Notes: a model not told the origin generated them from the sequence alone. Counted from the first letter of the stretch, positions 6,679 through 14,113 are shown. The stretch: DNA of 14,331 nt from Campylobacteraceae bacterium (GCA_027040375.1 JALUMJ010000026.1:1-14331), one strand, 5' to 3'. Translations and numbers: made by a program.

Positions 6679-8051
6679 AACTGAATCAGATATATTTTCG
6701 TAAGTTTTTCTTTCTTTTTTTTATTACATTTGTTGTAATTTCTATTTCAGGATATTATTTGCTTGATAAAATCGAGATTAATAATCATAAAACAATGCTA
6801 CAAAATATGATAAATCAATTTGAAATAACTTATAAAAATCTTCCAAATATAAACCAAACGATAAAAAATATCCATAAAAAAACACGAGCGAGAATCACTA
6901 TTGTCGGCTTTGATGGTGTTATTAAATATGAGAGTAATCGTGCTATAAAAGGCATGGGCAACCACGCAAATAGACCAGAAATTTTACTTTGCAATACTCA
7001 AGAGTTTGGCTCAAGTATAAGACATTCTGCTAGTGTTGATACGGACTTATTGTATGTTGCAAAAAAAGGTGATAAATTTTATATAAGAATGGCATATCCG
7101 TTAAAAAGTATAAATGGAAAGTTTTTCACATTTTGGATTTATGCAATTTTTATGTTTTTAGCAGTTATGGTTTTGTTTTTATGGGTAGCTTTAAAGATAA
7201 ATTCAAGAATTGCAAAAGATTTGGAAGATATAAAAGAGGGATTAGATAGCATCATCGCAAAAAAATACGATACTATTTTTGATACAAAAAAATGTTGTCT
7301 AGAGTTTGATACTATAGCTAAGCAGGTAAATAGAGTTTCTAAAAAATTAGAAAAAAGAAATCAACAAAAAATCAAATATACACACAAATTAAAAGAGTTA
7401 AATAAGCAACAAGGTGATATTATCTCAGCTATAAGCCATGAGTTTAAGAACCCAGTTGCTGCTATCATGGGCTATGCTAGTAGTGTTAGAGAAGATACAA
7501 ATATGAGTCAAAGCATAAGAGATAAGTTTTTAGACAAAGTGATAAAAAATGCTAGAAAAATCTCATATATGATAGATAGGCTTTCAATGGCGATAAAATT
7601 GCAAAGCAATTCTTTACAACCAAAATACTCAACATTTGATATAAAACAAGTTATATCTGAAGCAAAAGATATGCTTTTACAAAAATACAAAGACAGAAAT
7701 ATCGTAGTAGAAGTTGAAAGCACAAAAATAAAAGCCGATAAAGTTATGTTTGAAAATTTATTTGTAAATCTAATGGAAAATGCACTAAAATACTCTGAAG
7801 AAGATATACAAGTAAGACTATCTGAGGGCTTTGTAAAAGTTATCGATAAAGGCATTGGCATAAATGAAGATGATATAGTTAAACTAACAAAAAGATTTTA
7901 TAGAGTCGATACTTTAACTTGGGATAATTCGATAGGAGTAGGGCTTTATATAGTGAAATATATCCTAAAATTGCACCAAATCAACTTGACAATAAAAAGC
8001 AAAATAGGAACAGGTTCAGAATTTTCATTTGACATAAGTCGTATTGGTTGA
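6672..8051 (+). CDS. phoR: PhoR-type membrane sensor histidine kinase
   Basis: The 459-residue kinase has two transmembrane helices (about 12-32 and 152-175) flanking a periplasmic sensor of roughly 120 residues, then a HAMP-like linker. The catalytic core follows: HisKA motif SHEFKNP with phospho-acceptor His256, N box NLFVNLMENALKYS (362-375), G1 IDKGIGI (391-397), F-box-like RFYRVD (408-413) and G2 GVGLYIVKY (422-430). The sensor includes RPEILLCNTQEFGSSIRHSA (101-120) and LLYVAKK, resembling extracytoplasmic sensors of Gram-positive PhoR-like kinases rather than E. coli PhoR, which lacks a large periplasmic domain. It starts at TTG, 7 bases inside the regulator gene. The partner and phosphate signal are inferred from operon context. 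Confidence 0.83.
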   Translation: MLKLNQIYFRKFFFLFFITFVVISISGYYLLDKIEINNHKTMLQNMINQFEITYKNLPNINQTIKNIHKKTRARITIVGFDGVIKYESNRAIKGMGNHANRPEILLCNTQEFGSSIRHSASVDTDLLYVAKKGDKFYIRMAYPLKSINGKFFTFWIYAIFMFLAVMVLFLWVALKINSRIAKDLEDIKEGLDSIIAKKYDTIFDTKKCCLEFDTIAKQVNRVSKKLEKRNQQKIKYTHKLKELNKQQGDIISAISHEFKNPVAAIMGYASSVREDTNMSQSIRDKFLDKVIKNARKISYMIDRLSMAIKLQSNSLQPKYSTFDIKQVISEAKDMLLQKYKDRNIVVEVESTKIKADKVMFENLFVNLMENALKYSEEDIQVRLSEGFVKVIDKGIGINEDDIVKLTKRFYRVDTLTWDNSIGVGLYIVKYILKLHQINLTIKSKIGTGSEFSFDISRIG

Positions 8052-8052
8052 T

Positions 8053-8781
8053 TTATTTTCGACCATCTTTGATATACATGGTCTTTCCACCGTTTCTCAT
8101 CTCTTCGTTGAAAAGCTCCGTAGCTCTTATCAAATCACCTAGTTTTTTATAACCATAATTTATAGCTGAAAACGAGCTATTGTTTGAGATATAATTTCCA
8201 ACTTTGCTCATAAGAGCCCATCCATCATCTTCTGATGATTGCTCAACGGCGGTTCTTAAAAGCTTAAGAAGATTAGTGTCTTTTCTTAACTTAATCTTGC
8301 TCATTTTTTCAGATTTTTTGGTTGTATTTGGTTTTCCTTCTTGCTCAACAATCAAGTTTTCTGTATAGATAAACGGCGAACATGCATCTACAAATGGCTT
8401 AGGTGTTTTCTTTTCTCCAAAGCCATAAACTGGCAATCCACTCTCAAGTATCCTAAGTACAAGCGGAGTAAAATCGCTATCACTAGTCATCAAAGCAAAC
8501 GCATCAATATGGTCACTATAAAGCAAATCCATGGCATCTATAATCATCGCAGAATCAGTAGCATTTTTCCCTTTTGTATATGCAAATTGTTGCATTGGTC
8601 TTATAGCATTGGGATGCAGTTTATCAATCCAACCAGAGAGCAAGGGATTGTTCCAATCACCATGAGCATGGCGGACATTTACCATGCCATACTTTGCAAG
8701 TTCTTCTAAAACGCCTTCTATGGAGTTATAGCTTACATTGTCGCAATCTATAAGAAGTGCTATTCTTTTTTTCTCTATCAT
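8053..8781 (-). CDS. NYN-domain (LabA/DUF88-like) nuclease-family protein with a LOTUS/OST-HTH-like C-terminus
   Basis: The 242-residue protein has a PIN-like NYN domain in its first ~145 residues. Expected metal-binding acidic positions are present: IDCDN (11-15), TDSAM with D76, D82, and MTSDSDFTPL (98-107). These residues suggest a metal-dependent RNase. A basic linker (TTKKSEKMSKIKLRK) follows, and then a ~75-residue helical region (LLKLLRTAVEQ...WALMSKVGNYI...YGYKKLGDLIRA) that resembles a LOTUS/OST-HTH RNA-binding domain. It follows glnS by nine bases. Its AGGAG ribosome binding site overlaps the glnS stop, so it is co-transcribed with a tRNA-charging enzyme. The target RNA is unknown. 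It is convergent with the sensor kinase gene, with a one-base gap between stops. Confidence 0.85.
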   Translation of the reverse strand: MIEKKRIALLIDCDNVSYNSIEGVLEELAKYGMVNVRHAHGDWNNPLLSGWIDKLHPNAIRPMQQFAYTKGKNATDSAMIIDAMDLLYSDHIDAFALMTSDSDFTPLVLRILESGLPVYGFGEKKTPKPFVDACSPFIYTENLIVEQEGKPNTTKKSEKMSKIKLRKDTNLLKLLRTAVEQSSEDDGWALMSKVGNYISNNSSFSAINYGYKKLGDLIRATELFNEEMRNGGKTMYIKDGRK

Positions 8782-8790
8782 GATTTTCTC

Positions 8791-11028
8791 CTACTTTAAG
8801 CTCTTAGCTACGAGATTATTGACTACTTTTGGATTAGCTTTGCCACCCGTGGCTTTTAGCACTTGTCCCACAAAAAAGCCTAAAAGCTTGGCATTTCCTG
8901 CTTTAAATTTAGATACATTATCTGGATTTTTTGCGATTATCTCATCTATGATAGCTGATATCTTAGCTGGGTCATTTATCTGAGTGAGTTCTTTATCTTG
9001 GACTATTTTAACTGGGTTTTCTCCAGTTTTTACCATCTCTTCAAATACTTGTTTTGAGATTTTATTTGAGATAGTGCCATCATCAACTAGTTTAGCAAGT
9101 TGTGATATTTGCTTCGCATTAAATTTTAGCTTATTTGTCTGTTTTAACTCTCTTGCTACTTCATTTGCTATGATATTTGCAATGCTCGCAGGGTTGCAGT
9201 CTGGCGATAGTGCTTCTTCGTAAAAATCTGAGAGTTGTTTGTCTCTAGCTATTGTATTGGATATTTCATCATTTAAATCAAGCTCTTTGGTGTATCTGTC
9301 AAAAAGTATCTTTTCCTCTTCACTCATAGGAGCTACGGTGCCTTCTACATGTAGGGCTTTATCTTTTTGTATATGCTTGGTTGTTTTTGTTTTTTTATTC
9401 CAAGAATCTTTTAATCCAACAATTTTGTTAAATACAGGTTTTTCATCACTATAATCAATCGGGTCTGCATAAAAATACCCTTGCCTTTCAAATTGAAATC
9501 TCTCATCAGGCTTCTGTGCTATCACGGCTGGTTCGATAAAGGCATCTTTGATAACTTTTAAAGAATTTGGATTTATATCTTCAATTCCCTCTGGTATTTC
9601 GCACGAGAACAATCTGTCATAAAGCCTTATCTCTACTTTTTTGGCCTCTTTAGCACTAACCCATTGTATGGCACTTTTGACTTTTATACCACTTGTGTCT
9701 TGGCCACTTTTTGACTCTGGATAATAGTTTGCCTTTAATTCCAAAATATTTCCGCTAGAGTCTTTAACCACTTCTTTGCAAGATATTATATAAGCATGTT
9801 TAAGTCTTACTGATTGCTTTGGAGTTAGACGAAAGTAGTTTTTTGGAGGGTTTTCCATAAAATCACTTCGTTCGATATAAATTTCACGAGAAAAAGGAAG
9901 TTTTCTTGAACCCCTTTTTGGTGCATCTTCTTGGTAATATGGGGCGTCAATCTCTTCATAACCATCATAATTTTCTATTACAACTTTGAGAGGCTCTAAC
10001 ACACATAAGGCGCGTGGCACTTTTTTGTTTAAATCATCTCTTATGCAAAACTCAAGTTGCGAAACATTGACCATAGAGTTTGCCTTTGCTACACCTATTT
10101 GATCACAAAAATTCAAGACAGATTGTGGAGTGTAACCCCTTCTTTTGTATCCGGCTATCGTAGGAAGGCGAGGGTCATCCCAACCACTTACGATGCCGCC
10201 TTTGACTAACTCTAAAAGTTTTCTTTTGCTCATGACGGTATAGTCGATATTTAAACGAGCAAATTCGTGTTGATAAGGACGAGGGGGTTCGAGTTCAAGA
10301 GAGTCAAGTACCCAATCATAAATAGCGCGGTTATTTTCAAACTCAAGTGTACAGATAGAGTGACTTACTCCCTCAACATAATCAGATAAACAGTGCGCAA
10401 AGTCATACATCGGATAGATGCACCAGTCATCACCTGTTCTAAAGTGATTGGCATGTCTGATGCGATACAAAAGTGGATCACGCATTTTCATGTTCGCTGC
10501 ACTCATGTCAATCTTGGCTCTTAGGACATGAACTCCATCTTTAAATTCACCATTTTTCATTTTTTCAAAAAGCTCAAGATTTTCCAAGATAGTACGATTA
10601 GCATATTTGCTTCGTTTTCCAGGTTGTGTTACACTGCCGCGATATTCTCGTATCTCATCTTCACTTAAACTATCAACATAAGCTTTCCCCATTTTTATTA
10701 ACGCAACAGCATAATCATATATCTTTGGAAAATAATTTGAAGTAAAGTACAAATTATCGCCAAAATCAAACCCAAGCCAATGCACAGCATCTTTAAGAGC
10801 TTCAACATAACTAGTGTCTTCTTTGGTGGGATTTGTGTCATCCATTCTTAGATTGCAATGCCCATTATAATCACGAGCAATACCAAAATTTATGCAGATG
10901 GACTTCGCATGACCGATATGTGGAAATCCATTTGGCTCTGGAGGAAATCTAGTTATAATCTTTTTGTATTTGCCAGACTTTAAATCCTCGTCAACTATAT
11001 TATGTAAAAAATCTTTGCTTTCGTTCAA
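8791..11028 (-). CDS. glnS: Glutaminyl-tRNA synthetase fused to a YqeY/GatB-tail domain
   Basis: The 745-residue enzyme charges tRNA(Gln) with glutamine. It is clearly GlnRS rather than GluRS: TRFPPEPNGFPHIGHAKSIC (26-45, class I HIGH motif), NLRMDDTNPTKED (59-71), YPMYDFAHCLSD (205-216) and VMSKRKL (265-271, the KMSKS equivalent). The beta-barrel anticodon-binding region runs to about 565. The extra ~140 residues (about 605-745) are helical and end in GQVLKATGGKANP (721-733), the hallmark of YqeY and the GatB tail, which bind tRNA in the amidotransferase. Similar fusions are known, for example in Deinococcus. The start is TTG 11028-11026, because the N-terminus aligns with other GlnRS there. 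H. pylori and C. jejuni lack GlnRS and use GatCAB, so its presence here is notable. Confidence 0.95.
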   Translation of the reverse strand: MNESKDFLHNIVDEDLKSGKYKKIITRFPPEPNGFPHIGHAKSICINFGIARDYNGHCNLRMDDTNPTKEDTSYVEALKDAVHWLGFDFGDNLYFTSNYFPKIYDYAVALIKMGKAYVDSLSEDEIREYRGSVTQPGKRSKYANRTILENLELFEKMKNGEFKDGVHVLRAKIDMSAANMKMRDPLLYRIRHANHFRTGDDWCIYPMYDFAHCLSDYVEGVSHSICTLEFENNRAIYDWVLDSLELEPPRPYQHEFARLNIDYTVMSKRKLLELVKGGIVSGWDDPRLPTIAGYKRRGYTPQSVLNFCDQIGVAKANSMVNVSQLEFCIRDDLNKKVPRALCVLEPLKVVIENYDGYEEIDAPYYQEDAPKRGSRKLPFSREIYIERSDFMENPPKNYFRLTPKQSVRLKHAYIISCKEVVKDSSGNILELKANYYPESKSGQDTSGIKVKSAIQWVSAKEAKKVEIRLYDRLFSCEIPEGIEDINPNSLKVIKDAFIEPAVIAQKPDERFQFERQGYFYADPIDYSDEKPVFNKIVGLKDSWNKKTKTTKHIQKDKALHVEGTVAPMSEEEKILFDRYTKELDLNDEISNTIARDKQLSDFYEEALSPDCNPASIANIIANEVARELKQTNKLKFNAKQISQLAKLVDDGTISNKISKQVFEEMVKTGENPVKIVQDKELTQINDPAKISAIIDEIIAKNPDNVSKFKAGNAKLLGFFVGQVLKATGGKANPKVVNNLVAKSLK

Positions 11029-11052
11029 TCTATTATCCTAAATTTTTTTAAA

Positions 11053-11058
11053 ATTATA
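11053..11058 (-). promoter_or_regulatory. Putative -10 element for glnS
   Basis: The minus strand reads TATAAT at 11058-11053, 25 bases upstream of the TTG start of glnS, with GGTATAATTTT context. No recognisable -35 hexamer lies 16-18 bases further upstream; weak -35 regions are common for housekeeping promoters in Campylobacterota. It would drive glnS and the downstream NYN gene. Confidence 0.45.
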
Positions 11059-11065
11059 CCTTTTT

Positions 11066-11093
11066 TGAGATTAAGAAGAGAAACTTAATCTTA
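11066..11093. terminator. Inverted repeat at the end of the truncated antiporter gene
   Basis: GATTAAG (11069-11075) and CTTAATC (11084-11090) form a perfect 7-bp stem, extendable to ten pairs with one G.T, around the loop AAGAGAAA. It overlaps the antiporter stop codon at 11091-11093. The T-rich side lies on the plus strand (TTATTTTT after the stem). For the minus-strand gene the hairpin is followed by A residues, so it would be a poor intrinsic terminator there. It may insulate the glnS promoter, or mark a former plus-strand transcript end. Confidence 0.35.
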
Positions 11094-11819
11094 TTTTTGA
11101 GTTTTTTTAATTGCGTATTTTGTGAAAATTGGTCCTATTAATTCATGTATGATTGTTGTTGCTATTATCACATCCAAAATTATTGGAGCTACATCTTTTA
11201 AACTCTCTATGCCTTGCATCGAAAGTGCTAAACCTATCGCAATTCCAGCTTGAGGAAATAGCGCCAAACCTAGGTATTTTTGTGCATCTATGTGTGCATG
11301 GCTTATATTGGCTCCAAGCCTAGCTCCGAAAAATTTACCTAAACTTCTAAATAGTACATATGTAACAATTATCCAAGGCATTTTGTAAATTAGTTCCAAT
11401 TTCATATGCATCGCAGAAAATGTAAAAAACAGCAAAAATATTATATCTTTCAAATGGTTGTCAAATTCTTCTTTTACTAAAGCAAACTCTTTTGATACAT
11501 TTGCCATCGTAACTCCCATCACAAGAGTTGCCAAAAGTGGCTCTAAGTTGTAGTTATTGCATATACTAAAAACTACAAAAACCATACCGAGTGTAGATGT
11601 AGTTTTTAAGGTTTGAGTTCTTATATACAGTTTATCAATAAAATTAGTAATCAATCCACCTAAAATACCAATTATTATTGAAAAAATAAACTTAGGAAAT
11701 ATTTCAAAAATTGAATCTAATATATTGTTTTGTTCACCTAAAATAAAATTACTTAAAGCTAAAATCAAACTAAACATAATGAGAGCAAATGCATTGTCAA
11801 GTGCAACAATTCCAAATAG
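11091..11819 (-). pseudogene. C-terminal half of a cation:proton antiporter (CPA/Kef-like), 5'-truncated
   Basis: A frame of 242 codons is open from 11819, with a TAA stop immediately upstream (11822-11820). The first residues, LFGIVALDNAFALIMFSL, correspond to the mid-protein ion-binding helix of CPA-family antiporters, usually read as 'VALDDA.ALI.FS'. The expected ~150-residue N-terminal half is therefore gone. One acidic residue of the usual pair is Asn here. The remainder is normal for the family: TSTLGMVFVVFS, LLATLVMGVTMAN, a series of hydrophobic helices and LALFPQAGIAIGLALSM near the C-terminus. The only internal ATG (11777) would give a 228-residue product starting within a membrane helix. 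Half an antiporter core should not transport ions, so I call it a pseudogene. The break faces the accessory genes at 11964-13093. Confidence 0.8.
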
Positions 11820-11896
11820 TTATATATCATTTATATTTAGATTTAGATGATGGAGTAATAATGAAAATATTGTAAACTATCATACTTTTATGTTGC

Positions 11897-11927
11897 TTAA
11901 AATATTTTAAGTTAATATTTGTATAAT
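11897..11927 (+). promoter_or_regulatory. Perfect 14-bp palindrome followed by a -10 box
   Basis: TTAAAATATTTTAA (11897-11910) is a perfect palindrome. It is followed 12 bases later by TATAAT (11922-11927), which is 36 bases before the ATG at 11964. The palindrome sits over the -35 position, as an operator would. The sequence is pure AT in an AT-rich region, so chance is a real possibility. AAAGGA (11953-11958) serves as the ribosome binding site of the downstream gene. Confidence 0.4.
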
Positions 11928-11963
11928 TATAGATAGTTATAAATAGCTACCAAAAGGATTTAA

Positions 11964-12445
11964 ATGGTTTCAGAAACATTAACACTTAGTTCAAATACTG
12001 ATAAATGGTATCCTAATAGTGTAGGAGGTCTTGAAAGTCATCTGTCATGTTTGATAAAAGAAAACTCGTATTTTTCTAATTCTCAAGCACATGGAATCAA
12101 AAAAAATATAGCTTACTCTCTTCAATATATCGAATTATTATATCGCATCTTTAAAGATATAAATTTATCATCTGTTTTACACACACAAAATATTAAATCT
12201 TTTGTTATTCATGGAGCTGCAATAATAGAAGCAATGTGTAATTTTATAGTAATATCCAATGGATATGGAAAAAAAGTCGTTGGAAGAATACAGCCAAAAA
12301 TGAAACAAATGAATATATAATTGATTCAATTACATACAAAAATAAAACTGAAATATATGAAAAGTTAACAAATGAACTCCCAGAACAAATGACATTTGAT
12401 CAGCTTGCCAAAAAAGTTGAAATAAAAAAATTAGTAGTTATATAA
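11964..12445 (+). pseudogene. Unrecognised (weakly HEPN-like) gene disrupted at poly-A tracts
   Basis: ATG 11964 has a good ribosome binding site. The frame runs to TAA 12318-12320 (118 residues), but the last residues after NGYGKK are unlike a protein end. Moving back one base at the seven-A run 12269-12275 opens a second, protein-like frame (SRWKNTAKNETNEYIIDSI..., ELPEQMTFDQLAKKVEIKK) ending at TAA 12443-12445. At a second seven-A run (12424-12430) another one-base shift would give KKISSYIKNFNYLKDS, ending at 12474. Both disruptions look like loss of one A from A8. The order SVLHTQNIKSFVIHGAAIIEAMC followed by a charged linker and helix is faintly reminiscent of HEPN-type helical proteins, but the family is unproven. 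A decayed gene, sequencing error, phase variation, or programmed -1 shifting at A_AAA_AAA could each explain it. Confidence 0.55.
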
Positions 12446-12517
12446 AGAATTTTAACTACTTAAAAGATAGCTAACAAAATAGAATAGCCAATAACTTTCC
12501 ATAAAATTTTTTTAGCC

Positions 12518-12547
12518 TTGACAAATAAAATATAATTTGAGTATACT
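12518..12547 (+). promoter_or_regulatory. Sigma-70-type promoter of the brnTA operon
   Basis: TTGACA (12518-12523) is followed after 18 bases by TATACT (12542-12547). This is the only near-consensus -35/-10 pair I see in the window. AATATA and TATATT flank the -10 as a small inverted repeat, a plausible site for antitoxin autorepression. The brnT ATG follows at 12571, with AAAAAAGG as its ribosome binding site. Confidence 0.6.
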
Positions 12548-12570
12548 TTCTATATTAAAAAAGGTTTTTA

Positions 12571-12843
12571 ATGAAATTTGAATATGACGATAATAAAAGC
12601 AAAACGAACAAAGAAAAGCATGGAATTGATTTTGTTGAAGCTCAAAATTTATGGCAAAATGAAAATGCACTTATTGTTCCAGCTAATATTATCGACGATG
12701 AAGTTCGCTATGCTCTAATCTCGATATTCAAAAGTAAATGCTTCGTAGCAATTTTTGCTCTTAGAAATGAAGTCTATCGTATCATAAGTGTTAGAAGATG
12801 TAGAAAAAATGAGGAAAGAAATTATGAAAACAATAACAGCTAA
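12571..12843 (+). CDS. brnT: BrnT-family toxin (type II toxin-antitoxin)
   Basis: The 90-residue protein matches the BrnT/DUF497 family, whose Brucella member is a ribonuclease toxin with a RelE-like fold. The family pattern is clear: an N-terminal FEYDDNKSKTNKEKHGIDF (3-21, usually 'FEWDP.K...N..KHG..F.EA'), a central strand pair ending in FVAIFAL (58-64), and the C-terminal basic motif YRIISVRRCRKNEERNY (69-85), which carries the Arg and Glu residues expected at the active site. It has a near-consensus promoter and is followed by an overlapping antitoxin gene, the usual toxin-first order in brnTA loci. It appears intact, unlike most of its neighbours. Confidence 0.9.
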   Translation: MKFEYDDNKSKTNKEKHGIDFVEAQNLWQNENALIVPANIIDDEVRYALISIFKSKCFVAIFALRNEVYRIISVRRCRKNEERNYENNNS

Positions 12844-13093
12844 AGAATTTGATGAGAAGTTTGACAATGGTGAAGATATAGCAGAGTATTTAGATTTTTC
12901 AAATGCTACAAGATTAAAAGATATCAAAAAATTGAAAACAGAAACTAAAAAAGTGAATGTTGATTTTCCTGAATGGATAATTGAGTCTTTAGATAAAGAA
13001 GCTAAAAGAATTGGTGTTACAAGACAGTCTATTATAAAAGTATGGATTGCTGAGAGATTAAAAGAAGAAACTAAGCATTTAAAAGCAAGTTAA
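12824..13093 (+). CDS. brnA: BrnA-family ribbon-helix-helix antitoxin
   Basis: The 89-residue product neutralises BrnT and probably represses its own promoter. I start it at ATG 12824 (MKTITAKEFDEKF), with GAGGAAAG (12811-12818) as its ribosome binding site. An in-frame GTG further upstream (12788) lies deep in the toxin gene and lacks support. The N-terminal half (residues 1-45) is the charged toxin-binding part. The C-terminal part contains the RHH fold: the strand KVNVDFPEWI and the helices ESLDKEAKRIGVTRQSIIKV and WIAERLKEE. It overlaps brnT by 20 bases, so the pair is translationally linked. The 126 bases that follow, up to the next gene, contain nothing I can assign. Confidence 0.88.
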   Translation: MKTITAKEFDEKFDNGEDIAEYLDFSNATRLKDIKKLKTETKKVNVDFPEWIIESLDKEAKRIGVTRQSIIKVWIAERLKEETKHLKAS

Positions 13094-13219
13094 CAAAAAT
13101 ATAGAGACTACAAACTTAGTTCCAAATAACCCTATTTTCATACTCTCAAACTCACAAAAATCTTTTAAAAACCTAAACTTTATGAAAAGACTATTCTTGA
13201 AAATGAAGCAATTTCCTAA

Positions 13220-14113
13220 TTAAAGATTTACTAAAACCATAGCATAAAATATAAAAATTATAGAGCTTATAAAAACCAAAGATGTGACAAGTTTTGGTTT
13301 GCAATCAAATAGGCTCGCTAGGCTTACATTTGTTATAGCTAGGGGAACTATTAGCTCTAGCATGGTTGAGCTAAGAGGTAGCTTTTCTAGGTGAAATATG
13401 TATAAAATGATAGTAGCGATTATAGGGATTAGTATAAATTTTAGAGACATTACTACGCTTAAAAGCTTTATGCTCACCTCTTTTATCTTTGCTTCTTTTA
13501 AGAAGATTCCAAATATGATTAATTGCATCACGATGGCTCCATAAGCTCCCATCTCTAAGGTTTTGAAAAAAGATTTGTTTACATGTAGATTAAAAATGTT
13601 AAATGCAATAGCTATGAATGAAGCCCATATTATTGGCATTTTGAAGACATTTTTGATTGATTTTTTGATGCTATATGCTCCTCTTGAGTATATATAGACT
13701 CCAACGGTATAGACAAACAGCATGCTTGTAGTATTTATAAGGCTTGTGTATATGACTGATGCGTTTGAAAAAAGTGCAATTCCTAGAGGGATTCCTATAC
13801 TTCCTGTTACTCCTGTAACGCTAGCCATGGAGACTATGGAGATATCTTTTGGGTTGCTAAAAAATCTTTTTGCGATTATGGTGGTACATACCAAAGCTAT
13901 GATGCAAATAAGAAGATAGATGATGGGAACTTCTAAAATTTTCACATCAATTTTTTGAGTTAAAAGTCCCCAAAAGGCTAAAATTGGGAGTAAAAAGTAG
14001 ATATTTAATTTGACAATACTTTTTTCATTTAGCTCATCTTTTAGCATTACCTTTGCGAGATAACCGATGGCTACAAAAAAGTAGATAGATAAAATTGAGA
14101 TTATATTGTCTAT
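13220..14113 (-). CDS. AEC-family transporter (auxin efflux carrier-like permease), with a probable ATA start
   Basis: This hydrophobic protein resembles AEC permeases, inner-membrane carriers for organic anions such as malate or for related solutes; the substrate here is unknown. A marker is TGVTGSIGIPLGIALF, the 'GN.G.PLG.ALF' helix of the family. The first ordinary start is ATG 14047 (275 residues). However, the frame stays open upstream and encodes 22 more residues that fit the expected first helix (DNIISILSIYFFVAIGYLAK). An AAGGA ribosome binding site (14125-14121) sits seven bases before an ATA codon (14113-14111), exactly where ATG is expected. So I infer a start codon changed from ATG to ATA, by mutation or sequencing error, or used inefficiently. 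Without those residues TM1 would be lost. The family usually has ~300 residues; 297 from ATA fits. Confidence 0.8.
   Translation of the reverse strand: MDNIISILSIYFFVAIGYLAKVMLKDELNEKSIVKLNIYFLLPILAFWGLLTQKIDVKILEVPIIYLLICIIALVCTTIIAKRFFSNPKDISIVSMASVTGVTGSIGIPLGIALFSNASVIYTSLINTTSMLFVYTVGVYIYSRGAYSIKKSIKNVFKMPIIWASFIAIAFNIFNLHVNKSFFKTLEMGAYGAIVMQLIIFGIFLKEAKIKEVSIKLLSVVMSLKFILIPIIATIILYIFHLEKLPLSSTMLELIVPLAITNVSLASLFDCKPKLVTSLVFISSIIFIFYAMVLVNL

Noticed and set aside
8045..8065. TGGTTG/CGACCA inverted repeat between the convergent kinase and NYN gene ends
   Set aside because: Only six pairs with one G.T, a nine-base loop and no proper T-run on either strand. It is too weak to call a bidirectional terminator.
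12531..12536. TATAAT as the brnT -10
   Set aside because: It is only seven bases from TTGACA. TATACT at 12542 with an 18-base spacer fits better.
12788..12823. Upstream GTG start for brnA, adding 12 residues
   Set aside because: The extension lies entirely in toxin coding sequence and has no ribosome binding site. ATG 12824 has GAGGAAAG and matches the usual antitoxin start.
13083..13145. Minus-strand 20-residue hydrophobic peptide (MKIGLFGTKFVVSIFLLTCF) antisense to the end of brnA
   Set aside because: It resembles a tiny membrane peptide or type I toxin, but there is no promoter or antisense RNA evidence. The length is within chance in AT-rich DNA.
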